64,000 nt of DNA from Smallanthus sonchifolius (taxonomy: Eukaryota > Streptophyta > Magnoliopsida > Asterales > Asteraceae), in contig CM042029.1 in NCBI GenBank assembly GCA_023525975.1, positions 88,952,849-89,016,848 on the forward strand. The letters run 5' to 3'. A program made the translations under genes and the position numbers. Shown piece after piece: positions 1-10,500 of this stretch (the stretch's first letter is position 1; every line of letters begins with the position of its first letter). The notes beneath the pieces were generated by a model, which saw only the letters and a list, made by a program, of their open reading frames with translations, was not told the origin of the DNA and did no database searches.

Positions 1-759
1 TTGGAACGTTTAGGGTGAGGATTCGAGACCAGACATAGGGTTTGTGCAAGTTTGATAAGAAACATATGTGTTTGTAAAAATGTTTGGATTTTAGTCACCT
101 AATTATTTAGTTAGAAATCAAGTAAATCATAGTGTTGAAAAATGTTTAAATAGCATTGTATATAAATTGTTATATACACATAATGTGATATGAAAAATAA
201 TATACTTGGAACATTTTATAAATAAGTTATAAAGTGGGAAAATATTTAATAAGTTTTACCCAAATAATTTTTAGTTAAATTATTAGTTAGTATAAATAGA
301 GTAGGTAATTAATTCTTTAAATAAAATGATAGAAATGATTAAACAATCTAATAATTTATTTTAAATGGTTTTCAAGACACTAAGTCTCCTTTGTGTAAAA
401 TTAATTGTTCTTCATATAAAATAATTATAAATAATTATGTTGGTGTTTATAAACTTAAAGTAATTAAATAATTACTCTTACCAATAATAATTATTTATAA
501 GTTTATAGGAGTTTAAAAAAAATGTTTAAATACGTAAATACAATTTGTGGATTAATATATAAATAAATAGCAAAAAAAATTGATTTGTCTAAACAATGAT
601 TTTTATGTTATTTTATTTAGAACTTAATAAAATAATATAGTAAAACATTATTTATATTTTTTCTAAATTTCATGAATATTGCATAATGTATTTGTATAGT
701 TTATAAAATTAAACTTGAAATTTTTAAGGAAAAACAATGGATTTAAAATTGATTTGAAT
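1..759. other. AT-rich intergenic DNA, no gene seen
   Basis: Strongly AT-rich sequence with many short A and T runs and no open frame that looks coding. I see no RNA gene or clear terminal repeat. Confidence 0.6.
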
Positions 760-880
760 GGAAAGAGGAGCAAAACCGGCTCCCTAGGACTCGAACCCGC
801 GCCTGTGGCGGTTCCCGAATTGCACACACACTAACCATTGGACTGGGCATGATGCCTTGTCCAGTGGCCGATTCGTTTGG
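760..880 (-). mobile_element. possible tRNA-derived SINE fragment
   Basis: On the minus strand the Pol III B-box consensus GGTTCGANTCC is matched exactly (plus 787-797), and about 45 bases upstream lies a loose A-box-like segment around 830-850. There is no cloverleaf and no anticodon arm, so this is not a working tRNA. A tRNA-derived SINE or a tRNA-like relic inside a larger repeat fits best. I could not define target-site duplications. Confidence 0.35.
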
Positions 881-1522
881 CTTTTGCTAAGCAATCTCAA
901 ACCATCGTCTTCCCCAACCAAAGTTTGTGGCATCTGTAGTGAATGTGTGGGTTCATTTTTATAAGCTAATTTCATGTTAAATGCACGAATTGATTGCCCA
1001 CTTGATTAGCACGGTTACGGGATTGAATTCGTAAATAAATCATTGATTTCAAACTAATTGTATCGTTAAATCATGAGGAAAAAATCACACAATGATGTAG
1101 TAACATCAATTGTAGTTAAAACGCGTTAACTCGATCGATTGGAAATTGAATTTCGTTTAGTTTGACTCTGAAAAAGTCAAAATCGACGTAATTGGGAAGA
1201 AGGCAAAAGGAATTTGTAGTTTGGTCCCTGGACTTTTAGGTGTGTAACATTTTATGAACAAACTCAGATTTTAATTAGAATTAAGTTTGAGAATTTGGCA
1301 TAATTAACCCCCAGACCTTATAAAACATGAAAATTATTTAAAGTTTTATATCCTTTCATAAATTGAATAAACCCTATAACATAATTAAATGTTATAAATA
1401 CAAGTTATAATTTTTGTAAAATAAAAGGGTTTTTATTTATATAGTTAATTCTTTATAAATTACTAAATTTATTTATAGGGTTTATAACATTTGTATTCGC
1501 ATGTTCATATATATATATATAT
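881..1522. other. intergenic, no gene seen
   Basis: AT-rich, non-coding sequence between the SINE-like piece and the fold-back element, ending in a TA microsatellite. Nothing else can be supported here. Confidence 0.5.
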
Positions 1523-1707
1523 AGGGACATGTTCAATTGAGAACCATCATTTTGGCGAGAACCAAAAGAACCATATATTCTTACACAAATGCATACATGC
1601 ATCCTTACTTTATATATGCACAAATGCATATATGCATCCTTAGATTTGTGTAAAAATACATGGTTCTTTTGGTTCTCGCCAAAATGATGGTTCTCAATTG
1701 AACATGT

Positions 1708-1711
<4 letters not shown>
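1523..1711. mobile_element. fold-back MITE with 52-bp perfect terminal inverted repeats
   Basis: Bases 1523-1574 are the exact reverse complement of 1660-1711, separated by about 85 bp of AT-rich sequence that itself holds repeated ATGCAT-type words. The outer ends start AGGGACATG and sit in TA dinucleotide tracts on both sides, as expected for a small DNA element that inserts into TA-rich targets. There is no coding capacity. The perfect arms suggest recent mobility or ongoing gene conversion. The family is not identified. Confidence 0.75.
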
Positions 1712-1741
<30 letters not shown>

Positions 1742-1745
<4 letters not shown>

Positions 1746-2170
1746 GAAGGTTCCGCTAAGAAGTGGTTTTTCGCTAAGAAACGCTAAGAAGTGGGTCAAA
1801 CGAACTCCGATTGAGCTCATTCGAGCGGCGTTGGAACCGTCTCATCGAACTCTAATCCGGACCCAAAAACCTAAACCCCCCTCCACCCGCACCCCCAAAA
1901 ACCTAAACCCCCCCGAAAAGCCTAAAACCACCACCCCCACCCCCACCCCCACCCCCCAAAAAAAACCTAAACCCTAAAATCTAAACCCTAAGGCTAAAAT
2001 CCTAAAATTCAACGCAGATCTAAACCCTAAAAGCTAAGATGGTAGAGTTCGACGATACGGTTCCAACGCCGCTGGAATGAGCTCAATCCGAGTTCGTTTG
2101 ATATCGTTTCTTAATGTTTTTGTCACTTCTTAGAGTTCTTAGCCGGAAACAACTTCTTATTTGATCCTCC

Positions 2171-2174
<4 letters not shown>
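1742..2174. mobile_element. inverted-repeat element with telomere-like interior
   Basis: The two ends form an imperfect inverted repeat of roughly 60 bp (about 1797-1858 against 2042-2101), flanked outside by TA microsatellites. The interior (about 1865-2035) is C-rich and contains several copies of the plant telomere word CCCTAAA and its variants. No ORF. Probably a non-autonomous DNA transposon; the superfamily cannot be decided from the ends. Confidence 0.6.
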
Positions 2175-2213
<39 letters not shown>

Positions 2214-2439
2214 TTTAGGAAATAACTTAGTATATATGTATGCATTTAATAGGATAAAACATTTATAATTCCAAATAAATATGTATTGAATTTGAATAAG
2301 TACAACCAATGTATGTATGTATGTATGGACACTCATGAAGTGTAATAAATATAATAGTTTATTGAGATGAATTTATGCAAATCACATGAAAATGAAATTT
2401 CAAGTGCCGGATAAAGGTCGAAAATTTCCTGGGGATTAC

Positions 2440-4710
2440 ATCGTCTTAGAGAATAAAGAATAATCATTGGGAGACCGCATATAATCTTTAGTCTTAAGAG
2501 CATCAGAAAGCTTTCCATACCACTGCCTTGAAGCTTGCTTCAAACCGTAAAGAGACTTCTTGAGCTTAAGTACATGATCAGGAGAGGATAAAGGCATTAC
2601 AGGAGGAGGAAGCATATATATGTCTTCGCCAAGATCCCCATGTAAAAAACATTATTAACATCCAATTGATATAAACCTCATTGTCGTTTAGTGGCAACAG
2701 CAATGAGACTACGAAGAGTAGTCATCTTAACGATAGGAGAAAAAGTCTCATTAAAATCAATTCCTGCTTTCTGAGTATCACCACGAACAACCAAACGGGC
2801 TTTGCAACGTTCAACAGTACCATCAGCATTATACTTGACTTTATACACCCATTTGCACTTAATGGCCTTTTTACCTTTAGGTAAATGCATAACCTCCAAT
2901 GTTTGATTTCTTTCCAAGGCATTAAACTCCTTAGTCATAGCCTCTTGCCAAGCAGGATGGTTAGCAGCCTCCTGATAAGAAGAAGGTTCTTTAACAGAAT
3001 CAAGATTTAAAAGGAGTTGCTGGGAATCGGGAGAAAGATCAGCAAGATTAACAAAATGAGAAGCTTGGTAACTCGACAAAGTATGAAAACAAGACGAATT
3101 GACAGAAGAAGCAGAATTACAAACATAATCCTGCAATTAAGAAGGAGGAACAGAAGAACGAGTAGATCTTCTGGGCTCCGGGGGTGGTGGAGGAGGAGGA
3201 ATAGGAGAAACAGGAGGAGGAGTGGAATCAACTTCAGGAGCAGCCGAAGAAGATGAAGGAACAACAGTTGGATCTGTCTCCTCAAACTGATCATTTAGAG
3301 AAGGGAACAAATAAGAAGGATCTGAAGAGTGTAAAGAAGGGAAAATGTGCTCAAGAAAAGTCACATCCGAGAAACAAGAACTTGTCGAGTGTCAAGATTA
3401 TAAAGCTTGTAACCTTTCTTTCCAAATGGATAACCAATAAAAATACAAGCTTGAGCTCGAGGCTGAAATTTATCTCGTCCGGGTGTAGAGGTAGAAACAT
3501 AACACAAACACCCAAAAATGCGAAGGTGGGTGTATGAAGGAACTTTACCAAAGAGCATCTGAGAAGGAGATTTTCCCTTAAAAACCCGTGTGGGAAAAAT
3601 ATTAATCAAATGAGTAGCAGGGAGAACACATTCACCCCAAAAAGTTATCGGTAACTTGGATTGAAACATAAGAGCACGAGCAGTTTCGAGAAGATGCTTA
3701 TGTTTACGTTCCACCACCCCATTCTGTTGAGGAACCCCAGGACAAGTAGTCTGATGAATAATTCCCTTCTGTTTAAAATACTCGGCATGATGAACACCCG
3801 AACCAAGTTCAAAAGTATTATCAGATCGAACACGCTTCACTTTGGTACTGAACTGAGTGTCAACCATTTCAATGAACCCTTGAAGAATAGTAAAGGCATT
3901 TCCTTTGGTTGTCAAAAGATTAGTCCAAGTAGTTCTAGTAAAATCATCAACAATGGTAAGAAAATATTTATATCCATCAAATGTAGTAGATCTATACGGT
4001 CCCCACGTATCAATATGAATAAGATCAAACATTTGAGAACTGTATATACTACTAGATGCAAAAGGCAGTTTATGATATCTAGCCTTAGGACAAACAGAAC
4101 AATCATCAATAGAACAATCATGTGCACCAGTAAAAACATTTAATTGCTTAAGTTTGTACAAAGGTAAATGACCAAGACGAGTATGCCAAAGTTTCAAAGA
4201 AACAACAGAATTACAGTGAGAAAAAGAATAAACTGTAACAGAGAAAAGTTTATTTGGATTCAAAAGATAAAGGCCGTTGAGAAGATCTCCCAAGACCAAC
4301 GGACTACTCAGCAAAGGGGTCTGCAAGAAACAAGTAGTTTCAGAAAACTGAACAAGACCCTTTGTATCCCTACAAAGTTTAGGAACAGATAAGAGATTGT
4401 GCTTGAACTGAGGCACAAAGAAGACATTCGAAATAGAAAACTTCTTGGTAAGATGAACAGTGCCGACCTGCGTAACAGTTAAGACATGCCCGTTTGTAAG
4501 AAGAACATAAATGGGTGAGTTAAGCAATTGAACATCAGAAAGTAAATTGAAATCAAAGCACATATGATTACTTGCATCGGTATCAATTATCCAAGTAGTA
4601 TCGACCATAGTCGAATTGCAAGCAATAATACCTGCAAAATTTACAAATCTGAGTGGTTGAACATTAGGAACACCACCCTGAACCCCAGAATTATGCTGAA
4701 GAAGTTGCAA
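2440..4710 (-). pseudogene. copia pol: protease, integrase, partial reverse transcriptase (broken)
   Basis: 3361-4710 holds the protease site region (WIIDTDASNHM, where the usual D-S/T-G is altered to D-T-D), the GAG-pre-integrase HHCC zinc site (HTRLGH and CSIDDCSVC), and the integrase core with D (IHIDTWGPY), D (VRSDN) and E (NGVVERKH). 3137-3364 is a Pro/Ser-rich linker ending in an in-frame stop. 2678-3136 starts RVT_2 (KCKWVYKVK, KARLVVRG, ETFSPIVK). The LYGLKQ stretch follows near 2540 in a shifted frame and the domain then ends. Confidence 0.88.
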
Positions 4711-5663
4711 AAGATTGTTGTACTGTTCAGAAGAAAGAGCATTAGGAGCTCAAGAAGTAGGAACAGTAACCCCAACATCAGAAACAACATTAGCAGCAGC
4801 TTGGGTATAGTAAATTTGAAATCTATAAAAAACCCAATTAAACGGTAACATTTGCTAGCATCATGTCCTGGCTTCTTGCAATGAGAGCAAACAGAACCTT
4901 TTCGAGCACCGGAATTCTTTGGTACTTGCACAGAAGCATTCATAGAAGCATTCTGAGGAATAAACTGAGCCGATGAATGAAGCTCCCTCTGTTTCTCATC
5001 TTGAATGAGAAAAGCATAAGCTTCATTAATTGAGGGAAGAGGCTTCATCATGATAATATTCCCACGAATCATGTCATAACAAGGGTTAAGACCCATCAGA
5101 AACTGCATCAAACGTTGATCTGTTTCGCGCTTAGCCATAAGTTGGGAAGTACCACATGTGGAGGGAGGAATAGGCTCGATTGCATTAAGCTCATCCCAAA
5201 CAGCTTTGATTTTGGTAGAATATGTAGCAACATCATCATTCCCTTGAGAAATAGCAGAAAGAGACTTCTACAATTGATAATACTTGGCCCCATTACTCTG
5301 TACATACCGGTCAGTTAACTCTTTCCATAATTGTCGAGCAGTCTCAACATACAAAACGCTCTCACTGATATCACTGGACAAAGTGTTCAAAATCCAAGAA
5401 ATAACCATATCATTGCATCTTTTCCATAACTCCAGATTAGGAGAGGAAGTAGGTCTGACAACAGTCCCATCAACAAAACCAAGTTTGTTCTTAGCAGATA
5501 AGGCAATGGACATGGCACGTTTCCAGGATCCGAAAGAAGAGCCGTCAAATGTTTTAGAAACAAGTAAGAGACCCGGATGATCAGATGAATGTAAGAACAA
5601 ATGATTAGAAGAATCCATAGGAACAACAACTGCGGGATCAATAGTAGGAGGCATGAAAAACAT
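4641..5663 (-). pseudogene. copia gag (broken)
   Basis: Two open pieces. 5268-5663 gives the N-terminal gag domain of copia elements (the SWKRAM and LWKELTDRY type motifs). After an in-frame stop near 5268, the frame resumes and 4641-5138 carries the rest, including the CCHC zinc knuckle CSHCKKPGHDASKC. Past the knuckle, near 4830, the frame is lost. Gag would form the particle and bind the RNA; this copy cannot make a full-length protein. Confidence 0.85.
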
Positions 5664-5686
5664 AAAGAAAATGAAGACCGGAATAA

Positions 5687-5764
5687 GCGAACTTGTTAAG
5701 TTCGCTAAGAAGCGAACTTGCTAAGTTCGCTGAGGAAAGGAACAGGCGAACTTAATAAGTTCGC
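5687..5764. repeat. three 19-bp palindromes in the copia leader
   Basis: Three copies of GCGAACTT-NNN-AAGTTCGC at 5687-5705 (spacer GTT), 5712-5730 (GCT) and 5746-5764 (AAT), in the leader between primer site and gag. A fourth, one arm base shorter, lies in the LTR at 6237-6253. All arms in the leader are perfect 8-bp inverted repeats. Confidence 0.85.
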
Positions 5765-6019
5765 CCGTAACAAACTACTGAGACAAGTTCCCATGCACGA
5801 ACAGAAAAACGGGAAATCGATACAGAAGTCATCATAATTCAAAATCAGAGAAGTATATGAAGAAATCCAACCGTAGGAATGATTAGAAACAAAAAACGAA
5901 GGTTTTGAATGGATCAAAACAGGAAACAACCCCCAATTGACACAAAAAATGATAAAACGAATGAAACAACAAAGAATGAGTGTGGAAAAAAGAAAAAAAT
6001 CACAGAATCGAGTATATAT

Positions 6020-6031
6020 GCTCTGATACCA
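6020..6031 (-). other. primer binding site (initiator tRNA-Met) of the copia element
   Basis: On the minus strand this reads TGGTATCAGAGC, the complement of the 3' end of plant initiator tRNA-Met. It directly abuts the LTR end at 6032. Confidence 0.85.
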
Positions 6032-6370
6032 TGTTATGATATCGAGAATGATCACTAAAACAAGCGAGAATTATAAACGAGATCGCTAAAACAAGCGAGA
6101 ATGATAAACGAGAGAAAAAAATGAGAGAGAATAATTGAGGGTAAAACGGATATGATTTGATTGATAACTTGAATAATGTTACAAAGAAGCTATTTATAGA
6201 CAAAGCTAACAAACTACTGAACCAGACGAACTTAATAAGTTCGCTACTAAGTTCGCTAACAAAGAACTAATGAGGTTTCTAAATACTTAAAATCATAATA
6301 AACTCAAACAAATGTGCGCTACACACCTCATAACTTGTTTGATGTATATTATGATTCACATCGGTTAACA
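6032..6370 (-). repeat. 5' LTR of the copia element
   Basis: A 339-bp segment that on the minus strand begins TGTTAACC and ends ATCATAACA, i.e. TG...CA, directly followed by the primer site. It contains one full and one half copy of the GCGAACTT...AAGTTCGC palindrome (6237-6266) that is repeated in the leader. Boundaries come from the TG/CA ends and the primer site only, since the partner LTR is missing. Confidence 0.7.
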
Positions 6371-7560
6371 TGTCAATCCAGTTACACTGAAATACTCAAC
6401 AACTACTATAGTAAATTGCATCTTTTTAGCCTCACAGTTGCAATTTTCACTAAGATAAATTCCACGTAAGTTTCGAAGTTGGTCCCTGATATGATGTCAT
6501 AAGCATTCAATCATGAGGGGGTATCACATGCTTTGCACACGTGGACTAGGTTAGTCACCAGACCCTACTAAGTGTGCATCCCCCCCCTTCTCGTTCATCA
6601 CCCTCCTGTCACCTATACGACTCGTATAGGTTCATACGAGTCGTATGTATGACATGTGTGTCAGATTTTGTCTGACGGCTGGACTATACGACTCGTATAG
6701 GTCTACGCACGTATGTTTGGAGGTTGAAACCTATACGAGTCATTGGTTTTTTTTTAATATTGAATAGTTGATTTATAAATGATTATTGATTTCTTGATTA
6801 TTAATTTTTTAAATCTTGAATAGTTGATTTTTTATTTTTTGATTATTGTTTTATACAATTAGTCAATAACACAGTTATAAGTCATAATTGATTATGATTT
6901 TTCAATAATTATACCTCCTAAGCTATTATCAGGTAAAAAAAACATAAAAATTATCATCATATTAATAATTTTTTTTTATATATATAACTTTATATTTTAG
7001 AGCCATTTTTTTCTAGTCGCACCACGGACAGCCCTGTTAGTCCACAACCATCCCTATATTACTAACAATAATGACCCACATATCATAACATACACTATGC
7101 TATGCTTTAGTTGTTGTAACTTGTAATTATCTCTTTTTAAATCTGCACAAAAATGGACCATTTATATGGGAAGAGATGAAAAAAGAAAATCCTGCCCTAA
7201 CTGATAAATTCATCTCATGTATATAAAAACTTATTTGGTTCTGTTAATGTACTTTGCTGGTAAATATATACATGCCAACCAAAGTGCTAAAACCACTTGT
7301 ACATTCTCAAAATGTACAACTAGTCATTGCATCCTGGTTACTTGACGAAGGTGATTTTTGTCGGTTCTAGGACCAATACAAACACAAACTGCATGAGTCA
7401 GGAAATCATTGCATATCGGGTTTACAGTTGAGTGAAAACGCGAGAAAAATAAGTTTGTATTATCGATATTAAGCTTTTACGCATAGCCACTTGTACTGTA
7501 TGCTTCACAGTGGTACTTAATGCGTACAATTATGCAAACCATATGCTAACCTGCAAACTT
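6371..7560. other. intergenic region downstream of BRM with a palindrome cluster
   Basis: No coding frame. At 6612-6630 lies CCTATACGA-C-TCGTATAGG (9-bp arms), at 6633-6647 CATACGA-G-TCGTATG, at 6684-6700 CTATACGA-C-TCGTATAG and a half copy from 6730. The rest is AT-rich. The last few hundred bases before 7561 probably hold the BRM 3' UTR and poly(A) signals, which I cannot pin down. Confidence 0.55.
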
Positions 7561-10500
7561 TCATAGTTGACTCGGCCTTCTTTTCCCTGCATCTGTCCTC
7601 ATTCTCTTAACAGGGTTAGCCCAACCAAAGCTAGCTCCACTCCCATTTCCCTGCTGACCAATTGTCTGACTTTGACTCGGTCTAGTTTGACCTGGGCTCC
7701 TAATCCCACGACCAATAGACGAGACAGGACCAGCTGACCCTTTCCCAGGTCGCACCACCCCCGACTTTTCTCTTTCTTTTCTCTTCTTCTTGCAGATAAC
7801 AAGCTCACCTGGATGGGAGATCGGTCTAGGTTCGCCCTGAGTATGGGCTGGACCAGCACCCCTGGTGCTGGTGTTTCCAAACCGTGTTTCTCTAGCAGGG
7901 ATGGACCCTCGAGAAAGTGGTCTCTGGGGGAGACTTGGTTCGGGCTCTGGGTCATTCATCTGTTGTGGTCGCTTGGTTTGACCAATGGGTGGTAGCCCTC
8001 TAGGAGATGAGGAAGCCATTGAGCCGGAGAAAGTGAGTGCACTCCTGGCTTCTCGAAAGTCTGTGTCGGGAAATGCAATTTTCATTATGTCAAAAAACAG
8101 ATCATGCACCTTCCTTGCTTCAGACCTCACCTGTTCATCAAAATTCAATTGTAAAACACTTGTTTTTTAGATTGTAAGTAGTGCATAAACTATTTATAAA
8201 AACATAAACTATTTATAAAAAACTGAAAAAATGAAACAAAGAAAAAGTGTTTCACAGATATCAAACTTTGTTCTCAATCATGTTTTAAGGTCAAGTATTG
8301 TAGCTTTTATATAACAGATGGATCATTAACTAAAGTTGTTACCTCTGACATGTTATTGCTCAAAATTATCATCAGAATATTTTCATATAAAATATAAATT
8401 TAAGGGTTATAATATACCTCGTGTGAAAATTCGAAATACTGCATTCCGCTTTTTAACATAAGCTGCACATCAGCAATCAGATCAGTAACTCCATTGTACT
8501 CCAGTTGGTCAACTCGCAGCTCAATCTTTCTTAGATCAAGAAGACTATTTCCAGCACTGCTCCTGGGACTTTCGGTTCTCTTCCATAAATCAGTTAGTAA
8601 TGGAATAATTTGTTGGCCTTCTTTGTCAATTCTCCTCTGGATCTTGGTGATCACATTTTTGCACTGCAGTAAGCAAATTATTATTGGTTTCACTCATAGC
8701 AAGAAAAAGGATCATGAAAAACAGAAATACAAATTTACAGTGGAATGGGTAGATATAATAGAAAATTAACAAAAGAGCACATTAGGTTTAGATGATCAGG
8801 AGCGATAATTTGAGCGTCTGTTAGAAATCAATATTCTCGAGAAATACAAAATGAGACGAGTGACTTTAAGAAAAAATGTGAAGAAAGAAGTGTGTTCTTG
8901 CCTTGCAATTCCATAATTCCTCCTACATGATCCGTTCATAAATTTCTTTTCCATTTTTACAAGAAATATATCTTCTTGCAATGAAAAACCAACATGTCAA
9001 TCACTCATAATTCAGTTCAAGAGATTGAAGTTATAACTTAGAATGCAAGATAGTTATCGTATCATCAAGCTTGGCTTTTTGATGCAACTAATCCATCATT
9101 CTTGTGAATATGCAAAATGAACACTTTAGCAAAGAATAAAAAAGTTTCAAGTTTCAACAAATAGTATAGAATACGATCTTTTTTTAATTTACATTGTCAC
9201 AATTTATTCAAAAAACTGTTCATATTAAAGGGTAAATTGCATATTGAGGTAACCAAGTTTCTTTCTATTTCAGGTAACTAAGTTTAATTGCCCAAGAAAA
9301 ACCAATCACTTTAAAATATTTTGATTAGAGGTAACTTAATTTTTAGTTACCTTGAAATTTTGTTTATAAAGTCCATTACCACAAATAGAAATCAACCTAG
9401 AGTTGGTTACCTCATTATTAGTTTGCAACAATAAATCAAACAGGATAGTTGGATAATAACTTCTATTAATTACAAGGCATACCCTTCTTTGGATAGCCTC
9501 AGTCATCATGGTTCCACCAAAAGGCCCACTTCCTTTCTTCACTTTAACATCCGATCTTTCTTTAAGGTGCTCCTTAGCATTTTCAGAAGGACCAGATATG
9601 GGATTTGTTCTTGTTGGTTGCCCTGCAATTTTTCGGGCAGGGGGAGTTTGTTTAGCCTTTAATGAGGGGTTGCTCTGCTCATGCTTGTAAGCATTATTCT
9701 CTTGAACCAACTTTCGGTCAGCCAGAGTCTGGGCATGTAATCTTCGGTCAGCTTGAAAAGGCAGGTGAGAGGACTGACCACAGAGGAGAGAAGACCGGTC
9801 AACAGATTTGTTATCCAGCCTCCCCACAGCAGGTCGTGGTCGAACACGAATGCTACGTTTGCGTTTTAATTTCGGTTGCAAAACTTTTTCATTTACATTT
9901 TCATCATGATCATGGTTCAAACTACCGGATTGTTGAAGGTCTATATGTGAATCTCCAGACATGGCAGTATCACCGACTAGATCATCACCCTAGTTTCATA
10001 CATTGTGAGATAAAAAATTAGATACATGTAAAGTAAAATAAAATAAAAAATTAACGTTTTGAGTGAATTTGTAATTTCAACTCATTTACTTATGGATGGG
10101 TTGATTTGGGTTATGCTTTAACAACACGTACTGGTAAAATAAATAAATAGCTATAAAGGTAACAGGTAGAAAGTACTTAAGAGTGTATTTTTAAAGCATA
10201 AAACCTCCTAAATCCTTCTATTTATTATTATATAACTTTTGTAATCGTATTTCACACACCGATTATTTATAAAATAAAGAATTTATAATATTGACCGATA
10301 AGCGTTTCAAGTCAATCTTTAACCCAAACCGACGTGACCCCTACTTCACCGGCCCTACCAACCGAACAGAGCTGCATACTTTTGTAACGTGCACACAAAA
10401 AATACGCTTTATTTCAACCTGTTTACTTGTGAGTTTATCACTAAGGGACCAAATGGGTGAGGTTGAATGTCACCCTTAGTGTGATTTCAATGCATAAAAC

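Larger units (their letters stand above)
2430..6370 (-). mobile_element. decayed Ty1/copia LTR retrotransposon, truncated in reverse transcriptase
   Basis: Minus-strand order is 5' LTR (6032-6370), initiator-Met primer site (6020-6031), leader, gag, protease, integrase and the start of the RVT_2 reverse transcriptase, which is the copia order (integrase before RT). The element stops at about 2430-2440, just after the conserved LYGLKQ region of RT, so the catalytic YVDD motif, RNase H and 3' LTR are absent. Several in-frame stops and frameshifts break every domain. No second LTR and no target duplication could be found. Old, dead copy. Confidence 0.9.

Noticed and set aside
787..850. tRNA gene suggested by the exact B box
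   Set aside because: No acceptor stem, anticodon arm or full cloverleaf can be formed; only the promoter-like boxes resemble a tRNA.
2333..2518. 61-codon minus-strand frame at the left end of the copia element
   Set aside because: It is a shifted frame over the last piece of RT and the adjoining unique DNA; the true frame carries LYGLKQ.
3007..3294. Leu-rich minus-strand open frame
   Set aside because: It is another reading frame of the copia Pro/Ser-rich linker and RT region.
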